From contig CACMYJ010000003.1 in assembly GCA_902617895.1 (NCBI GenBank), forward strand, positions 62,001-126,000: 64,000 bases of DNA, written 5' to 3'. Of this stretch, positions 16,002-25,175 are shown piece by piece. Below the pieces are notes generated by a model. That model searched no databases, was not told the DNA's origin, and was given only the letters and a program-made list of their open reading frames with translations. Position numbers and translations under genes: made by a program. How positions within the stretch are numbered: the stretch's first letter is position 1; each line of letters starts with the position of its first letter. The stretch is from an uncultured Pelagibacteraceae bacterium. GTDB lineage: Bacteria > Pseudomonadota > Alphaproteobacteria > Pelagibacterales > Pelagibacteraceae.

Positions 16002-17312
16002 TTAATTAACAAACTTGATGGGCTTACCTGATGCTTCTCCAAGGATTTCTCCATCTTTCATTTTAATCTCTCCATTTATGATTGTATAAACTGGAGTTCC
16101 CTTAAACTTATGTCCATCAAAGGGTGACCATCCACACTTACTCTCTATTTTGTCATTTTTGATTTCGATAATTTTATTCATATCCACAATTGTAAAGTCT
16201 GCATCATAGTCTTCCTTTATATAACCCTTTCCTATAATACCAAATATTTTTGCCGGATTTTCACAAACTAGATTCATAAGCTGAACTAAAGTTAGTTTTC
16301 CATCATTTACATGGTTAAGCATTACAGGTAATAAGGTCTGAACTCCTGGCATTCCTGAAGGAGTATCTGGATATTCTTTATCTTTATTTACTCTCAGATG
16401 AGGAGCGTGATCTGAACCGATAGTATCATTATAATTATTTCTTACGGCATACCACAGCCTGTCGTAATGACTTTTTTCTCTAATAGGTGGATTCATCTGA
16501 GCATAAGTTCCAAGTTTATCGTAACAATCTGGAGCAAACATTGTTAAATGCTGTGGGGTTATTTCAAAAGTTATGTCTCCCTTATTCTGAGATAAAAAAT
16601 CAATCTCCTGTTTTGTAGTAATATGCAAAATATGAGCTTTTTTACCTAATCTTTTTGCAATTTTAACAATTTTTCTAGTAGAGGAAATTGCACACTCTTC
16701 ATCTCTCCATATAGGATGAGAATGAACATTACCTTTTTCTCTTAATTTTTTTCTAAGATTTAAAATATCTTCATCTTCTGAATGTACTGCAACAATTTTA
16801 GATGTGCTTTCAAATACTTTTTCAATATCTTCTTCTTTATGGACTAGTAAAGTTCCCGTGGAAGAGCCTGCAAACAGTTTTACTCCACAACATCCGTCTA
16901 AACCTTTAAGATCAGCTAATTCACTTTGATTAGTGGGAGTTGCTCCAAAATAAAATGCATGATTACAATACATTCTATTTTTTGCTAAATCTATTTTTCT
17001 TTGAAATTCTGCTTTGTTTGTAGTTGCAGGATTAGTATTGGGCATTTCAAATACTGAGGTTATACCTCCAACAATTGCTGCTCTACTTCCAGAAGCTAAA
17101 TCCTCAGTGTCTGTTGAACCTGGTTCTCTAAAATGCGTCTGAGTGTCAATACAGCCAGGAAGAACAGTAAGTCCAGTTGCATCTATTGATTGACTTGAAT
17201 CTTCATCTAACTTACCAATTTTTACAATCTTACTGTTTTGAATGCCTATATCAACATCTTTGAGGTCTTTATCAATATAACACTTCCCATTTTTGATTAT
17301 TAGGTCTAACAT
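16002..17312 (-). CDS. pyrC: Dihydroorotase, class I, alphaproteobacterial type
   Basis: The 436-aa amidohydrolase contains GCIDTQTHFREPGSTDTEDL near residue 55, CCGVKLFAGSSTGTLLV with the likely carboxylated lysine near residue 142, HSHPIWRDEE and HILHITT. GSDHAPHL near residue 300 supplies the catalytic aspartate. It should interconvert carbamoyl-aspartate and dihydroorotate in pyrimidine synthesis. The first metal His of the usual HxH motif is Gln here (DTQTH); I believe this is shared by related alphaproteobacterial enzymes, so it is a family trait rather than damage. Allantoinase or hydantoinase are alternative names for this fold. Confidence 0.82.
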   Translation of the reverse strand: MLDLIIKNGKCYIDKDLKDVDIGIQNSKIVKIGKLDEDSSQSIDATGLTVLPGCIDTQTHFREPGSTDTEDLASGSRAAIVGGITSVFEMPNTNPATTNKAEFQRKIDLAKNRMYCNHAFYFGATPTNQSELADLKGLDGCCGVKLFAGSSTGTLLVHKEEDIEKVFESTSKIVAVHSEDEDILNLRKKLREKGNVHSHPIWRDEECAISSTRKIVKIAKRLGKKAHILHITTKQEIDFLSQNKGDITFEITPQHLTMFAPDCYDKLGTYAQMNPPIREKSHYDRLWYAVRNNYNDTIGSDHAPHLRVNKDKEYPDTPSGMPGVQTLLPVMLNHVNDGKLTLVQLMNLVCENPAKIFGIIGKGYIKEDYDADFTIVDMNKIIEIKNDKIESKCGWSPFDGHKFKGTPVYTIINGEIKMKDGEILGEASGKPIKFVN

Positions 17313-17340
17313 TTGTAAAAAAACTACTTATATCATTCGT

Positions 17341-17346
17341 TATAAT
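17341..17346 (+). promoter_or_regulatory. -10 element of ygfZ
   Basis: A perfect TATAAT ends 8 nt before the ygfZ ATG with no good -35 hexamer at 16-18 bp. If used, transcription would begin within a few bases of the start codon. Confidence 0.4.
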
Positions 17347-17354
17347 ATTACAAT

Positions 17355-18236
17355 ATGAATAGAAATAATATTTACATCCTAGAGGATAGGGGTCTTCTTT
17401 ATATTAATGGGGATGATGCTAAAGAATTTTTACAAAATATAATTACAAACAATATTGAAAATGTATCAGATGATAGAAGTTGTTTCTCAGCCCTACTAAC
17501 CCCACAAGGCAAATATCTTTACGATTTTATAATTATAAAACATAAATCAGGATATTTTTTGGATTGTGAAAAGAAAATTATTGAAAATTTATATAAACAG
17601 TTAAATTTATACAAGCTTAGATCTAAGGTAGAAATTTTAAATCTAAGCAATGAGTTTGTTGTTGCAAATTTAACAAAGGAAAAATTTCTAGAATTAGAAA
17701 ATTCTAAAGATGAGATGGGTTTTACTATAAAATTTAGAGAAGATCCTATTCTTTTAGATCCAAGGACTGATAAATTAGGAGCTAGATTAGTGATTAATTT
17801 AGAAAAATTATATCTTTCTATAAAAAAATTGGGATTAAAAGTTTCTGATATTAATGAATATTATAATTATAGTCATGAATTAGGAATTGCTCAAATTGAT
17901 ACAAATAATTTGCAAAATAAAATATTTGGAATTGAATGTAATTTTGAAGAACTAAATGGAATTGACTTTAGAAAAGGATGTTATGTAGGGCAAGAAAATA
18001 CAGCTAGAATAAAACTTAAAGATAAACTTAATAAAAGATTATTTGCAATTAAAGTTTTAGATGGAAAAATAAATAGTGAAGAAATTACTTCTGAAAATAA
18101 AAATTGTGGAAAGTTATTGATCAATAATAAAAATCCATTTGCTTTACTGAAACTAGAAGATAAAAGCTTTAATTTTGATAAAAATCTAAAGTGTGGAGAT
18201 GCAAAGATAAAAGTGTTAAAACCAAATTGGATATAA
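17355..18236 (+). CDS. ygfZ: YgfZ/GcvT-like folate-binding iron-sulfur assembly protein
   Basis: The 293-aa protein shows the YgfZ/IBA57 signature GIDFRKGCYVGQENTARIK near residue 205, including the conserved cysteine, preceded by GvcT-like N-terminal strands (YILEDRGLLYINGDDAKEFL) and LTPQGKYLYDF. YgfZ proteins bind folate and help assemble or repair certain Fe-S enzymes. It stands alone between the dihydroorotase gene (divergent, 42-bp spacer) and a MazG-like gene (convergent, 1 bp between stops). Confidence 0.85.
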   Translation: MNRNNIYILEDRGLLYINGDDAKEFLQNIITNNIENVSDDRSCFSALLTPQGKYLYDFIIIKHKSGYFLDCEKKIIENLYKQLNLYKLRSKVEILNLSNEFVVANLTKEKFLELENSKDEMGFTIKFREDPILLDPRTDKLGARLVINLEKLYLSIKKLGLKVSDINEYYNYSHELGIAQIDTNNLQNKIFGIECNFEELNGIDFRKGCYVGQENTARIKLKDKLNKRLFAIKVLDGKINSEEITSENKNCGKLLINNKNPFALLKLEDKSFNFDKNLKCGDAKIKVLKPNWI

Positions 18237-18237
18237 A

Positions 18238-18609
18238 TTATTTAACAAATTTTGATAAATCTGGTTTGAAATAGTCTGGTCCTTTCATAACTTTTCCGAA
18301 CTCATTATATATTGGTTTGCCATCTTTTCCCAATTTACTCATGTTAGATTTTTGAACTTCCTCAAAACACTTATCTAAATTAATACCAAAGGCATGCCCT
18401 GCACCATACGTGACATACAAAATATCTGTAAGTGCATCTGCAACCTCGGTTAAATTTTTTTCTGATATTGCCTGCTTTAATTCATCTAACTCCTCATTGA
18501 TCAATGATATCCTAAGCGAATTAATTTTATCTGTGCTTAGGCTTGATGAATCTTTTACATCTTGATTAAAAGTTTTCATGAATATTCCAACCTTTTCAAA
18601 ATTTGTCAT
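18238..18609 (-). CDS. MazG-like / PRA-PH fold nucleotide pyrophosphohydrolase
   Basis: A 123-aa all-alpha protein. Metal-binding residues of the NTP pyrophosphohydrolase fold are visible as NEELDELKQAI near residue 38 and VADALTDILYVTYG near residue 56, matching the ExxE...ExxD style pattern of MazG, HisE and dUTPase-like relatives. The C-terminal segment GKDGKPIYNEFGKVMKGPDY resembles stand-alone phage and bacterial members of this group. It probably hydrolyses a nucleoside triphosphate to the monophosphate and pyrophosphate; the substrate is unknown. Convergent with ygfZ and divergent from fumC across 67 bp. Confidence 0.75.
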   Translation of the reverse strand: MTNFEKVGIFMKTFNQDVKDSSSLSTDKINSLRISLINEELDELKQAISEKNLTEVADALTDILYVTYGAGHAFGINLDKCFEEVQKSNMSKLGKDGKPIYNEFGKVMKGPDYFKPDLSKFVK

Positions 18610-18676
18610 TTTACTCCTATATGATTTTATTATTTTTTAATGTATAAGTGGATAAATATACTCTCAAAATTAAAAT

Positions 18677-20065
18677 ATGAAATTCAGAAAAGAATATGAC
18701 AGTATTGGCTCAATTAATGTGCCTGTGGATAAGTATTGGGGAGCATCAACTCAAAGATCAAAAAAATACTTTGATATAGGAGACATATTGGTCAGTCCAA
18801 AGTTAATAAAATCTATAGCTATTATAAAAAAAGCGGCAGCTGTTACGAATTATAAAAATAAGGATATTAGTTCAAAAGTTTATAAATCAATTGTACGAGC
18901 TTCTAATGAAGTTATGGCAGGAAAATTAGATAATCATTTCCCACTTAAAGTTTGGCAAACTGGTTCTGGCACTCAAACAAATATGAATGTGAATGAAGTT
19001 ATTTCAAATAGAGCCATTGAAATGCTTAAAGGGAAAATGGGTACAAAAAAACCTGTTCATCCAAATGATCATGTCAACAAATCTCAATCAACAAATGATG
19101 TATTTCCTACAGCAATGCATATTGCTATTGCTATAGAAACTAGAGAAAAACTATTACCAAGCTTAACATTGTTAAATAAGGAATTAAAAAAGAAAGTAAA
19201 AGAATTTAAAAAAATAATTAAAATAGGGAGAACACATTTGCAAGATGCAACTCCTCTATCATTAGGTCAAGAATTTTCTGGCTACCAATCTCAACTAGAT
19301 GAATGCATTAAAAGAATTGAAGTTTCACTAAATGAAGTTTATTATTTAGCACAAGGTGGTACAGCGGTAGGTACAGGTATTAATACAAAAAAGAATTTTG
19401 ATAAGAAAATAGTAAATGAAATAAAAAAAATAACTAAGTTACCTTTTAAGCCAGCTAAAAATAAGTTTGCTGCACTTGCTGCTCATGATGTGATAGTAAA
19501 TTATTCAGGTACATTAAACACAACTGCAGTATGTTTAATGAAAATAGCAAATGATATTAGATTTTTAGGTTCTGGACCGAGAGCTGGATATGGAGAATTG
19601 ATACTGCCAGAGAATGAACCTGGGTCATCAATTATGCCTGGTAAAGTAAATCCAACTCAATGTGAGGCTGTGACAATGGTATGTGTGAAAGTAATTGGTA
19701 ACCATAATGGAATTACAATGGCTGGTTCACATGGTCACTTTGAACTTAATGTTTTCAAACCTTTAATAATTCATAATGTACTTCAATCAATCCAAATTCT
19801 CTCAGATAGCACAAAAAGCTTTGCAAAATATTGTATCGCTGGACTAAAAGCCGACAAAAATAGAATTAAACACTTGTTGGATAACTCTTTAATGCTGGTA
19901 ACTGCCTTATCTCCAAAGATTGGCTACGATAATGCTGCAAAGATTGCTAAGAATGCATTAAAAAATAAAACTACTCTTAAAGCTGAAGCACTAAAATCAG
20001 GGTTAATAAATGATAGAGAATATAATAAAATTGTTGATCCTAATAAAATGATAAAACCAGACTAA
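18677..20065 (+). CDS. fumC: Class II fumarate hydratase
   Basis: The 462-aa protein has normal class II fumarase length and the superfamily signature [15 protein letters not shown] near residue 315. [16 protein letters not shown] near residue 97 and [11 protein letters not shown] near residue 137 also match, with the catalytic His in [11 protein letters not shown]. It interconverts fumarate and malate in the TCA cycle and needs no iron-sulfur cluster, which suits an organism in iron-poor water. Monocistronic; its stop overlaps the convergent AsmA-like gene by 4 nt. Confidence 0.96.
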   Translation: MKFRKEYDSIGSINVPVDKYWGASTQRSKKYFDIGDILVSPKLIKSIAIIKKAAAVTNYKNKDISSKVYKSIVRASNEVMAGKLDNHFPLKVWQTGSGTQTNMNVNEVISNRAIEMLKGKMGTKKPVHPNDHVNKSQSTNDVFPTAMHIAIAIETREKLLPSLTLLNKELKKKVKEFKKIIKIGRTHLQDATPLSLGQEFSGYQSQLDECIKRIEVSLNEVYYLAQGGTAVGTGINTKKNFDKKIVNEIKKITKLPFKPAKNKFAALAAHDVIVNYSGTLNTTAVCLMKIANDIRFLGSGPRAGYGELILPENEPGSSIMPGKVNPTQCEAVTMVCVKVIGNHNGITMAGSHGHFELNVFKPLIIHNVLQSIQILSDSTKSFAKYCIAGLKADKNRIKHLLDNSLMLVTALSPKIGYDNAAKIAKNALKNKTTLKAEALKSGLINDREYNKIVDPNKMIKPD

Positions 20066-21435
20066 TTATTAATAATATTTTTAACTAAAGATTTAAGCTC
20101 TTGTGAATTTTTAATATTATATTCAGATTTAACATTTTTTTTGCCATACTTGACATCTTGATTAATTTTTATATCAAATATTGATACTAATCCGGTGTTA
20201 ATATTTTTTTCAATTTTAAAATTGATCACATTAATATTCTTAACTTTATCTAATTTTAACTGGAATTTTTTAGCAAACTGATTTTTATTTTTTATTGATA
20301 AAGAATTTGATGAACTAAATATTGTATCACCATTTTCCTCACTATATTTTATTTGAGTTTTAATTGAGCCAATATCACCAATATTTAATAAAACATCCCT
20401 TAAATTGATAGTTTTTTGACTTATATTAAAACTTACACTGCCATTTCTTATAAGTTCGTGCTCAATATTAGTCAAAAGGAATTTGATATCTCCATTAAAA
20501 TTACCTAATAAATCAGGACTTAAATTCAAAATAAAAAATATTAATTCATCAATCAAAAAATTTAAATTTTGTTTGTTCAATGTTATATTCGAATTGAGAT
20601 AAAACGGTGATAGCTCTATTTTCGTGTCAAATTTAATCTTATTAGTATTATCAGGTGAATTTAAACTAATTAAATTATTTTTAAGCTCATAATCTACTTC
20701 AATATTTTGATTTAAGAAATTTATTATTACTGATCCTTTTAAGTCAGTGCTACTTTTATAATTTAATTGATTTTTTAATATAATATTAGGATTTTCAAAA
20801 TTTACTTCTAATTGTGAATTCATTTGTGATTTATATTTTTTTTTCCATAACGATTTAAAATTTAAATCAAACAAATTTCCTTTGATATTTAATTTTTTGA
20901 AATTATCTAGTTTAGAGGTAGTAAAATTAATTTTTTCTATTGGAGATATAATTAAAGTTTCATCATTATCGTCTATAATAAATACTTTACTTTTTTTAAT
21001 AGAAAAAGGTTTACTTTTACTAGTATGAAAATAATTTCTCAAAATACTATATTCTTTTTGTCTTAATAAAAAATTAGTACTTTGTATCTCAAATTTTTCA
21101 AAATCAATTTTGGATTTTGGATATAAACTATTAGATAATAAAAATATCTTAAGATTCTTAATATCTACCAACATGTCTTTACCATTATTTTCATTTATCA
21201 ATAACGATGAATCGCTAATTAATAAATGAGGTTTTGGAAGTAATTGATACTTTATGTCACCATTTATATTTAGGTTAATATCAAAATCAGAATAAAACTT
21301 ACTTTCAATGATGTTTTCTATGCTTTTATAATTAAATAAAACTGGTATTGATAAATAAATGCCAAAAGTAAAAAACAATGCTATTAATACGAAAATCCCT
21401 TTAATAAATATTGGTACTTTCTTAGTTTTATTCAT
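20062..21435 (-). CDS. AsmA-like inner-membrane-anchored periplasmic protein
   Basis: A 457-aa protein with one N-terminal transmembrane segment ([20 protein letters not shown]) and a long beta-rich remainder. [20 protein letters not shown] near residue 55 matches the N-terminal repeat of AsmA-family proteins (short strand, Pro-rich turn, then a repeated beta motif). The family forms periplasmic lipid-transfer bridges and influences outer-membrane assembly. It is shorter than E. coli AsmA (about 617 aa) and the middle is poorly conserved. Only 33 bp separate it from the divergent uvrD gene. Confidence 0.7.
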   Translation of the reverse strand: MNKTKKVPIFIKGIFVLIALFFTFGIYLSIPVLFNYKSIENIIESKFYSDFDINLNINGDIKYQLLPKPHLLISDSSLLINENNGKDMLVDIKNLKIFLLSNSLYPKSKIDFEKFEIQSTNFLLRQKEYSILRNYFHTSKSKPFSIKKSKVFIIDDNDETLIISPIEKINFTTSKLDNFKKLNIKGNLFDLNFKSLWKKKYKSQMNSQLEVNFENPNIILKNQLNYKSSTDLKGSVIINFLNQNIEVDYELKNNLISLNSPDNTNKIKFDTKIELSPFYLNSNITLNKQNLNFLIDELIFFILNLSPDLLGNFNGDIKFLLTNIEHELIRNGSVSFNISQKTINLRDVLLNIGDIGSIKTQIKYSEENGDTIFSSSNSLSIKNKNQFAKKFQLKLDKVKNINVINFKIEKNINTGLVSIFDIKINQDVKYGKKNVKSEYNIKNSQELKSLVKNIINN

Positions 21436-21468
21436 TAATTTAATATCGCCTAAATTAAAAAAAAATAA

Positions 21469-23499
21469 ATGATGAATTTAGATTATTTAACAAATCTTAA
21501 TAAAAATCAGGAAGAGGCAGTTTTACATTTAAATGGGCCTCTGTTGATTGTTGCTGGAGCTGGGTCAGGAAAAACAAGGGTTCTTACAGCTAGAATTGCT
21601 CATATTGTTAAACAACATAAGGCATTTCCTAATCAAGTCTTGGCAGTGACATTTACAAATAAAGCAGCAAAAGAAATGCAATTAAGAGTGTCTAAATTCC
21701 TGAGAAAAGAAGCAACTGGTCTTCCATGGTTAGGGACATTTCACTCAATTAGTGCAAAAATATTGAGAAAACATGCAGAAGCGGCTGGGTTAAAATCAAA
21801 CTTTTCAATTATTGATCAAGACGATCAAGTAAGATTAATAAAAAATATCTGTAAATCTGAGAACATAGATACAAAAAAAATATCTCCAAGATATATTTTG
21901 GCAGTAATTGATAAATGGAAGAATAAAGGCTTTTACCCTGACGAAGTTGTACTAAAGCGTAAAGACATATTAGAAAAAAACTTCCTAGGAATTTACAAAA
22001 TTTATCAACAAAAATTAATAGACTTAAACGCTGCTGATTTTAGTGACTTAATACTTCATACTGTTAAAATTTTTGAAAGACATAGTGATATATCAAAAAT
22101 GTATTCTAAAAAGTTTAAATATATTTTAGTCGATGAATATCAAGATACAAACTTTATTCAAAGTGAATGGCTAAAATACTTAGCAGAACATAATCAAAAT
22201 ATTTGCTGTGTTGGAGATGATGATCAGTCAATATATAGTTGGAGAGGAGCAGAAATTAAGAATTTTCTTCAATTTGAAAATGTTTACGAAAATACCAAAA
22301 TAATAAGATTAGAAAAAAATTATAGATCAACTCAAAATATTTTAAATGTTGCATCTAATATTATTGAAAATAATCAAAATAGAGTTGGAAAAAAACTTTT
22401 TACAGATCAAGAAGATGGAGAGCTTGTAACATTAAACTGTTTTCGAAATGTAAAAGATGAAGCGACTGAAATAGGCTCTAATATTGAAGATTTCAAAAAT
22501 AGATTTTCTTTAAATGAAGTTGCAATTCTTGTGAGAGCTATTTTTCAGACTAGAGAATTTGAAGAAAGGTTTTTAAAAATTGGTGTTCCATACAGAATTA
22601 TTGGTGGAATTAAATTTTATGAAAGAGCAGAAGTAAAAGATTGTGTTGCATACTTAAAAACAGTTTTTCAACCTCAAGACGACTTAGCTTTTGAGAGAAT
22701 TTTAAATGTACCAAAAAGATCTATAGGAGATACAACGGTAAAAGCTATTAATAATTTTGCCAAATTAAATAAATGCTCATTAGAAGTTGCCTCAAAACAT
22801 TTAATTGAACAGAACAAAATTAAACCTAAAACAAAATTAGGTTTAAATTCTCTGCTAAATCTTTTAGCCAAATGGAGAGGTGATTTAAAGAATAAAGTGA
22901 ATCATAATAAATTATTACAAACAATACTTGATGAGTCTGGATATAGTGAAATGCTTAAAAATAAGAAAGACTTAGAGAATGAAAATAGATTAGAGAATAT
23001 AAAAGAATTATTAAGTGCAATGAAAGAATTTGATAATTTGGAAAGTTTTTTAGAGCATGTTGCTCTTGCAACATCACTTGATCAAGATTGGCAGAGTGAA
23101 AAAGTTAATTTAATGACAATACATGCTTCTAAAGGACTGGAATTTGATGTCGTATTCTTACCAGGGTGGGAGGAAGGTTTATTTCCACATCAGAAAAGTA
23201 TTGAGGAAAAAGGTGAAAGTGGATTAGAGGAAGAAAGAAGATTAGCTTATGTTGCAATTACTAGAGCAAAAAAACTAGCAAAAATATCATTTTCTATGAA
23301 CAGGTTCTATCAAGGAGATTGGATTGACAGCATGGCTTCAAGGTTTGTAGATGAACTACCAGATGAATATATTAAAAAAAATAATAATTTTATAGATGAA
23401 AAAGAGGAAGATTTCGAATTCAACCAAGATATAGATTTTGATACTGATAGTGAAATTAGAAGTCCTGGTTGGATCCGTTATCAAAAAAAATTAAAATGA
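21469..23499 (+). CDS. uvrD: UvrD/PcrA/Rep-type superfamily 1A DNA helicase
   Basis: A 676-aa SF1A helicase with Walker A AGAGSGKTRVL at about residue 29, AVTFTNKAAKEM, GTFHSIS, Walker B LVDEYQDTN near residue 221, GDDDQSIYSWRGA, MTIHASKGLEFD and AYVAITRAK. It is slightly shorter than E. coli UvrD, ending soon after motif VI plus an acidic tail. It unwinds DNA 3'-5' in nucleotide excision and mismatch repair. The stop overlaps the start of the aminopeptidase gene as ATGA. No SOS box was seen in the 33-bp upstream spacer. Confidence 0.93.
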   Translation: MMNLDYLTNLNKNQEEAVLHLNGPLLIVAGAGSGKTRVLTARIAHIVKQHKAFPNQVLAVTFTNKAAKEMQLRVSKFLRKEATGLPWLGTFHSISAKILRKHAEAAGLKSNFSIIDQDDQVRLIKNICKSENIDTKKISPRYILAVIDKWKNKGFYPDEVVLKRKDILEKNFLGIYKIYQQKLIDLNAADFSDLILHTVKIFERHSDISKMYSKKFKYILVDEYQDTNFIQSEWLKYLAEHNQNICCVGDDDQSIYSWRGAEIKNFLQFENVYENTKIIRLEKNYRSTQNILNVASNIIENNQNRVGKKLFTDQEDGELVTLNCFRNVKDEATEIGSNIEDFKNRFSLNEVAILVRAIFQTREFEERFLKIGVPYRIIGGIKFYERAEVKDCVAYLKTVFQPQDDLAFERILNVPKRSIGDTTVKAINNFAKLNKCSLEVASKHLIEQNKIKPKTKLGLNSLLNLLAKWRGDLKNKVNHNKLLQTILDESGYSEMLKNKKDLENENRLENIKELLSAMKEFDNLESFLEHVALATSLDQDWQSEKVNLMTIHASKGLEFDVVFLPGWEEGLFPHQKSIEEKGESGLEEERRLAYVAITRAKKLAKISFSMNRFYQGDWIDSMASRFVDELPDEYIKKNNNFIDEKEEDFEFNQDIDFDTDSEIRSPGWIRYQKKLK

Positions 23500-25175
23500 G
23501 TGTAGAAATAAATAATATTATTTTATCTAATAATTTAGATGGATATATTTTACCAAAAAATGATAACTATTTCACCGAATATTCCAAAATAAATAATCTT
23601 AAATCAATTACAAATTTTTCTGGGTCTGCAGGTTTTGCTATTTTCTTAAAAAATAAAAAATATTTATTTGTTGATGGAAGATATACTATTCAAGCAGAAA
23701 AAGAGGTTGGAAAAAATTATAAAATTTGTGAAATTCCTTATGTGTGGCCAAAAGATATATTGAAGAAAAAAATTAAAATTGGGTTTGATCCACATCTTTT
23801 TACTTGGGAAACTCTAAATAAATATTTTGGGATTGAATACTCATTAATTCCTTTAAACATAAAATTTCAAAAAAAAACTAATAAAAAAGATATTTATCCT
23901 TTCTTTAGTCTCAAGACAGCTATAGCAGGTGAAAGTGTAACAAGTAAAATAAATCGATTAATTAAAATAATGAAAAAAAAAAAAATTGATTACAATTTCA
24001 TAAGCTCGGGTGAAAACATTTGCTGGCTTCTTAATATAAGAGGAAAAGATCTCCCAAATTCTCCAATTGCAAATTGTAAAATGATATTAACTAGAGATAA
24101 AAAAATTTATTTTTTTTCAAGTAAAAATAAGATAAAAAAAATAAAGTTAAGTCATAAAAAATTAAAAATGCATTTTTTAAATGAAGATAATATTTTAAAA
24201 TGCTTAATAGGTCTCAAGAATGGAAATTTTTGTATTGATAGTAAAACTTGTTCAGTATTTGAAGAAAGCCTAATTAACTACAAATTTAAAATTGTTGATA
24301 AAGAGGATTCCCTTTATGCTTTAAAATCTTTAAAAAATAAAACTGAAATTAAAAATATGGTAAATGCACATATTGAAGATGGCGTTGCTTTAACTAAGTT
24401 TTTATATTGGATTAAAAATCTTAATATTAATAACCTTACAGAAAAAAAAATTGAGAAGAAAATAGAGAATTTTAGAAAAAGTAGTAAAAATTATTTATAC
24501 CCAAGCTTTGATACAATTGCTGGATCTGGACCAAATGGAGCAGTAATTCATTATAGATCTGATAAATTTTCAAACAGAAAGTTAAAAAAAGACGATCTAC
24601 TATTACTCGATTCTGGTGGTCAATATAAATGGGGAACTACAGATGTAACCAGAACTGTATGTTTTTCTAATGTCTCAAATAAAGTGAAAAATACATTTAC
24701 AAGAGTTTTAAAAGGTCATATTGCAGTTGCTTTATCAAACATAAAAAAAGAGAAAAATGGCCATAATATTGATAAAATAGCAAGAAAAAGTCTCAATTCT
24801 ATTGGTCTTGATTATCGTCACGGAACCGGTCATGGAGTTGGAGCATTTCTTAATGTACATGAAGGACCACAAGGAATTTCAAAAAATAATTATGTAAAGC
24901 TCAAAGAGGGAATGATTTTAAGCAATGAACCTGGTTTTTACAAAAAAAATGATTTTGGAATAAGAATTGAAAATTTGGTTTTCATAAAAAAGGTTAAATC
25001 TAAACTTTTTTTTAAAAATTTAACAATGGCGCCAATCGATACTGATCTAATCAATCTTAAAATGCTTAATAAAAAGGAAAAGAATTATTTATTTAAATAT
25101 CACTTTGAAGTTTACAATAATATTTCACCATTTTTAAATACAAATGAAAAAAAATGGTTAGCTAATCTAATCTAA
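23496..25175 (+). CDS. pepP: Xaa-Pro aminopeptidase (M24B, tandem creatinase-like N-domains)
   Basis: The product is 559 aa from the ATG at 23496, which forms an ATGA overlap with uvrD; the ORF-track start is a TTG inside uvrD. Metal ligands of the pita-bread fold are visible: two Asp in LLDSGGQYKWGTTDVTRTV, His in HGTGHGVGAFLNVHEGP, and Glu in SNEPGFY and IRIENL. The length and two N-terminal domains match eukaryote-like APP/PepP2 enzymes that remove the first residue before proline. A run of 13 A at 23973-23985 lies in frame. The 3' end overlaps ligA by 9 nt on the opposite strand. Confidence 0.9.
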   Translation: MSVEINNIILSNNLDGYILPKNDNYFTEYSKINNLKSITNFSGSAGFAIFLKNKKYLFVDGRYTIQAEKEVGKNYKICEIPYVWPKDILKKKIKIGFDPHLFTWETLNKYFGIEYSLIPLNIKFQKKTNKKDIYPFFSLKTAIAGESVTSKINRLIKIMKKKKIDYNFISSGENICWLLNIRGKDLPNSPIANCKMILTRDKKIYFFSSKNKIKKIKLSHKKLKMHFLNEDNILKCLIGLKNGNFCIDSKTCSVFEESLINYKFKIVDKEDSLYALKSLKNKTEIKNMVNAHIEDGVALTKFLYWIKNLNINNLTEKKIEKKIENFRKSSKNYLYPSFDTIAGSGPNGAVIHYRSDKFSNRKLKKDDLLLLDSGGQYKWGTTDVTRTVCFSNVSNKVKNTFTRVLKGHIAVALSNIKKEKNGHNIDKIARKSLNSIGLDYRHGTGHGVGAFLNVHEGPQGISKNNYVKLKEGMILSNEPGFYKKNDFGIRIENLVFIKKVKSKLFFKNLTMAPIDTDLINLKMLNKKEKNYLFKYHFEVYNNISPFLNTNEKKWLANLI

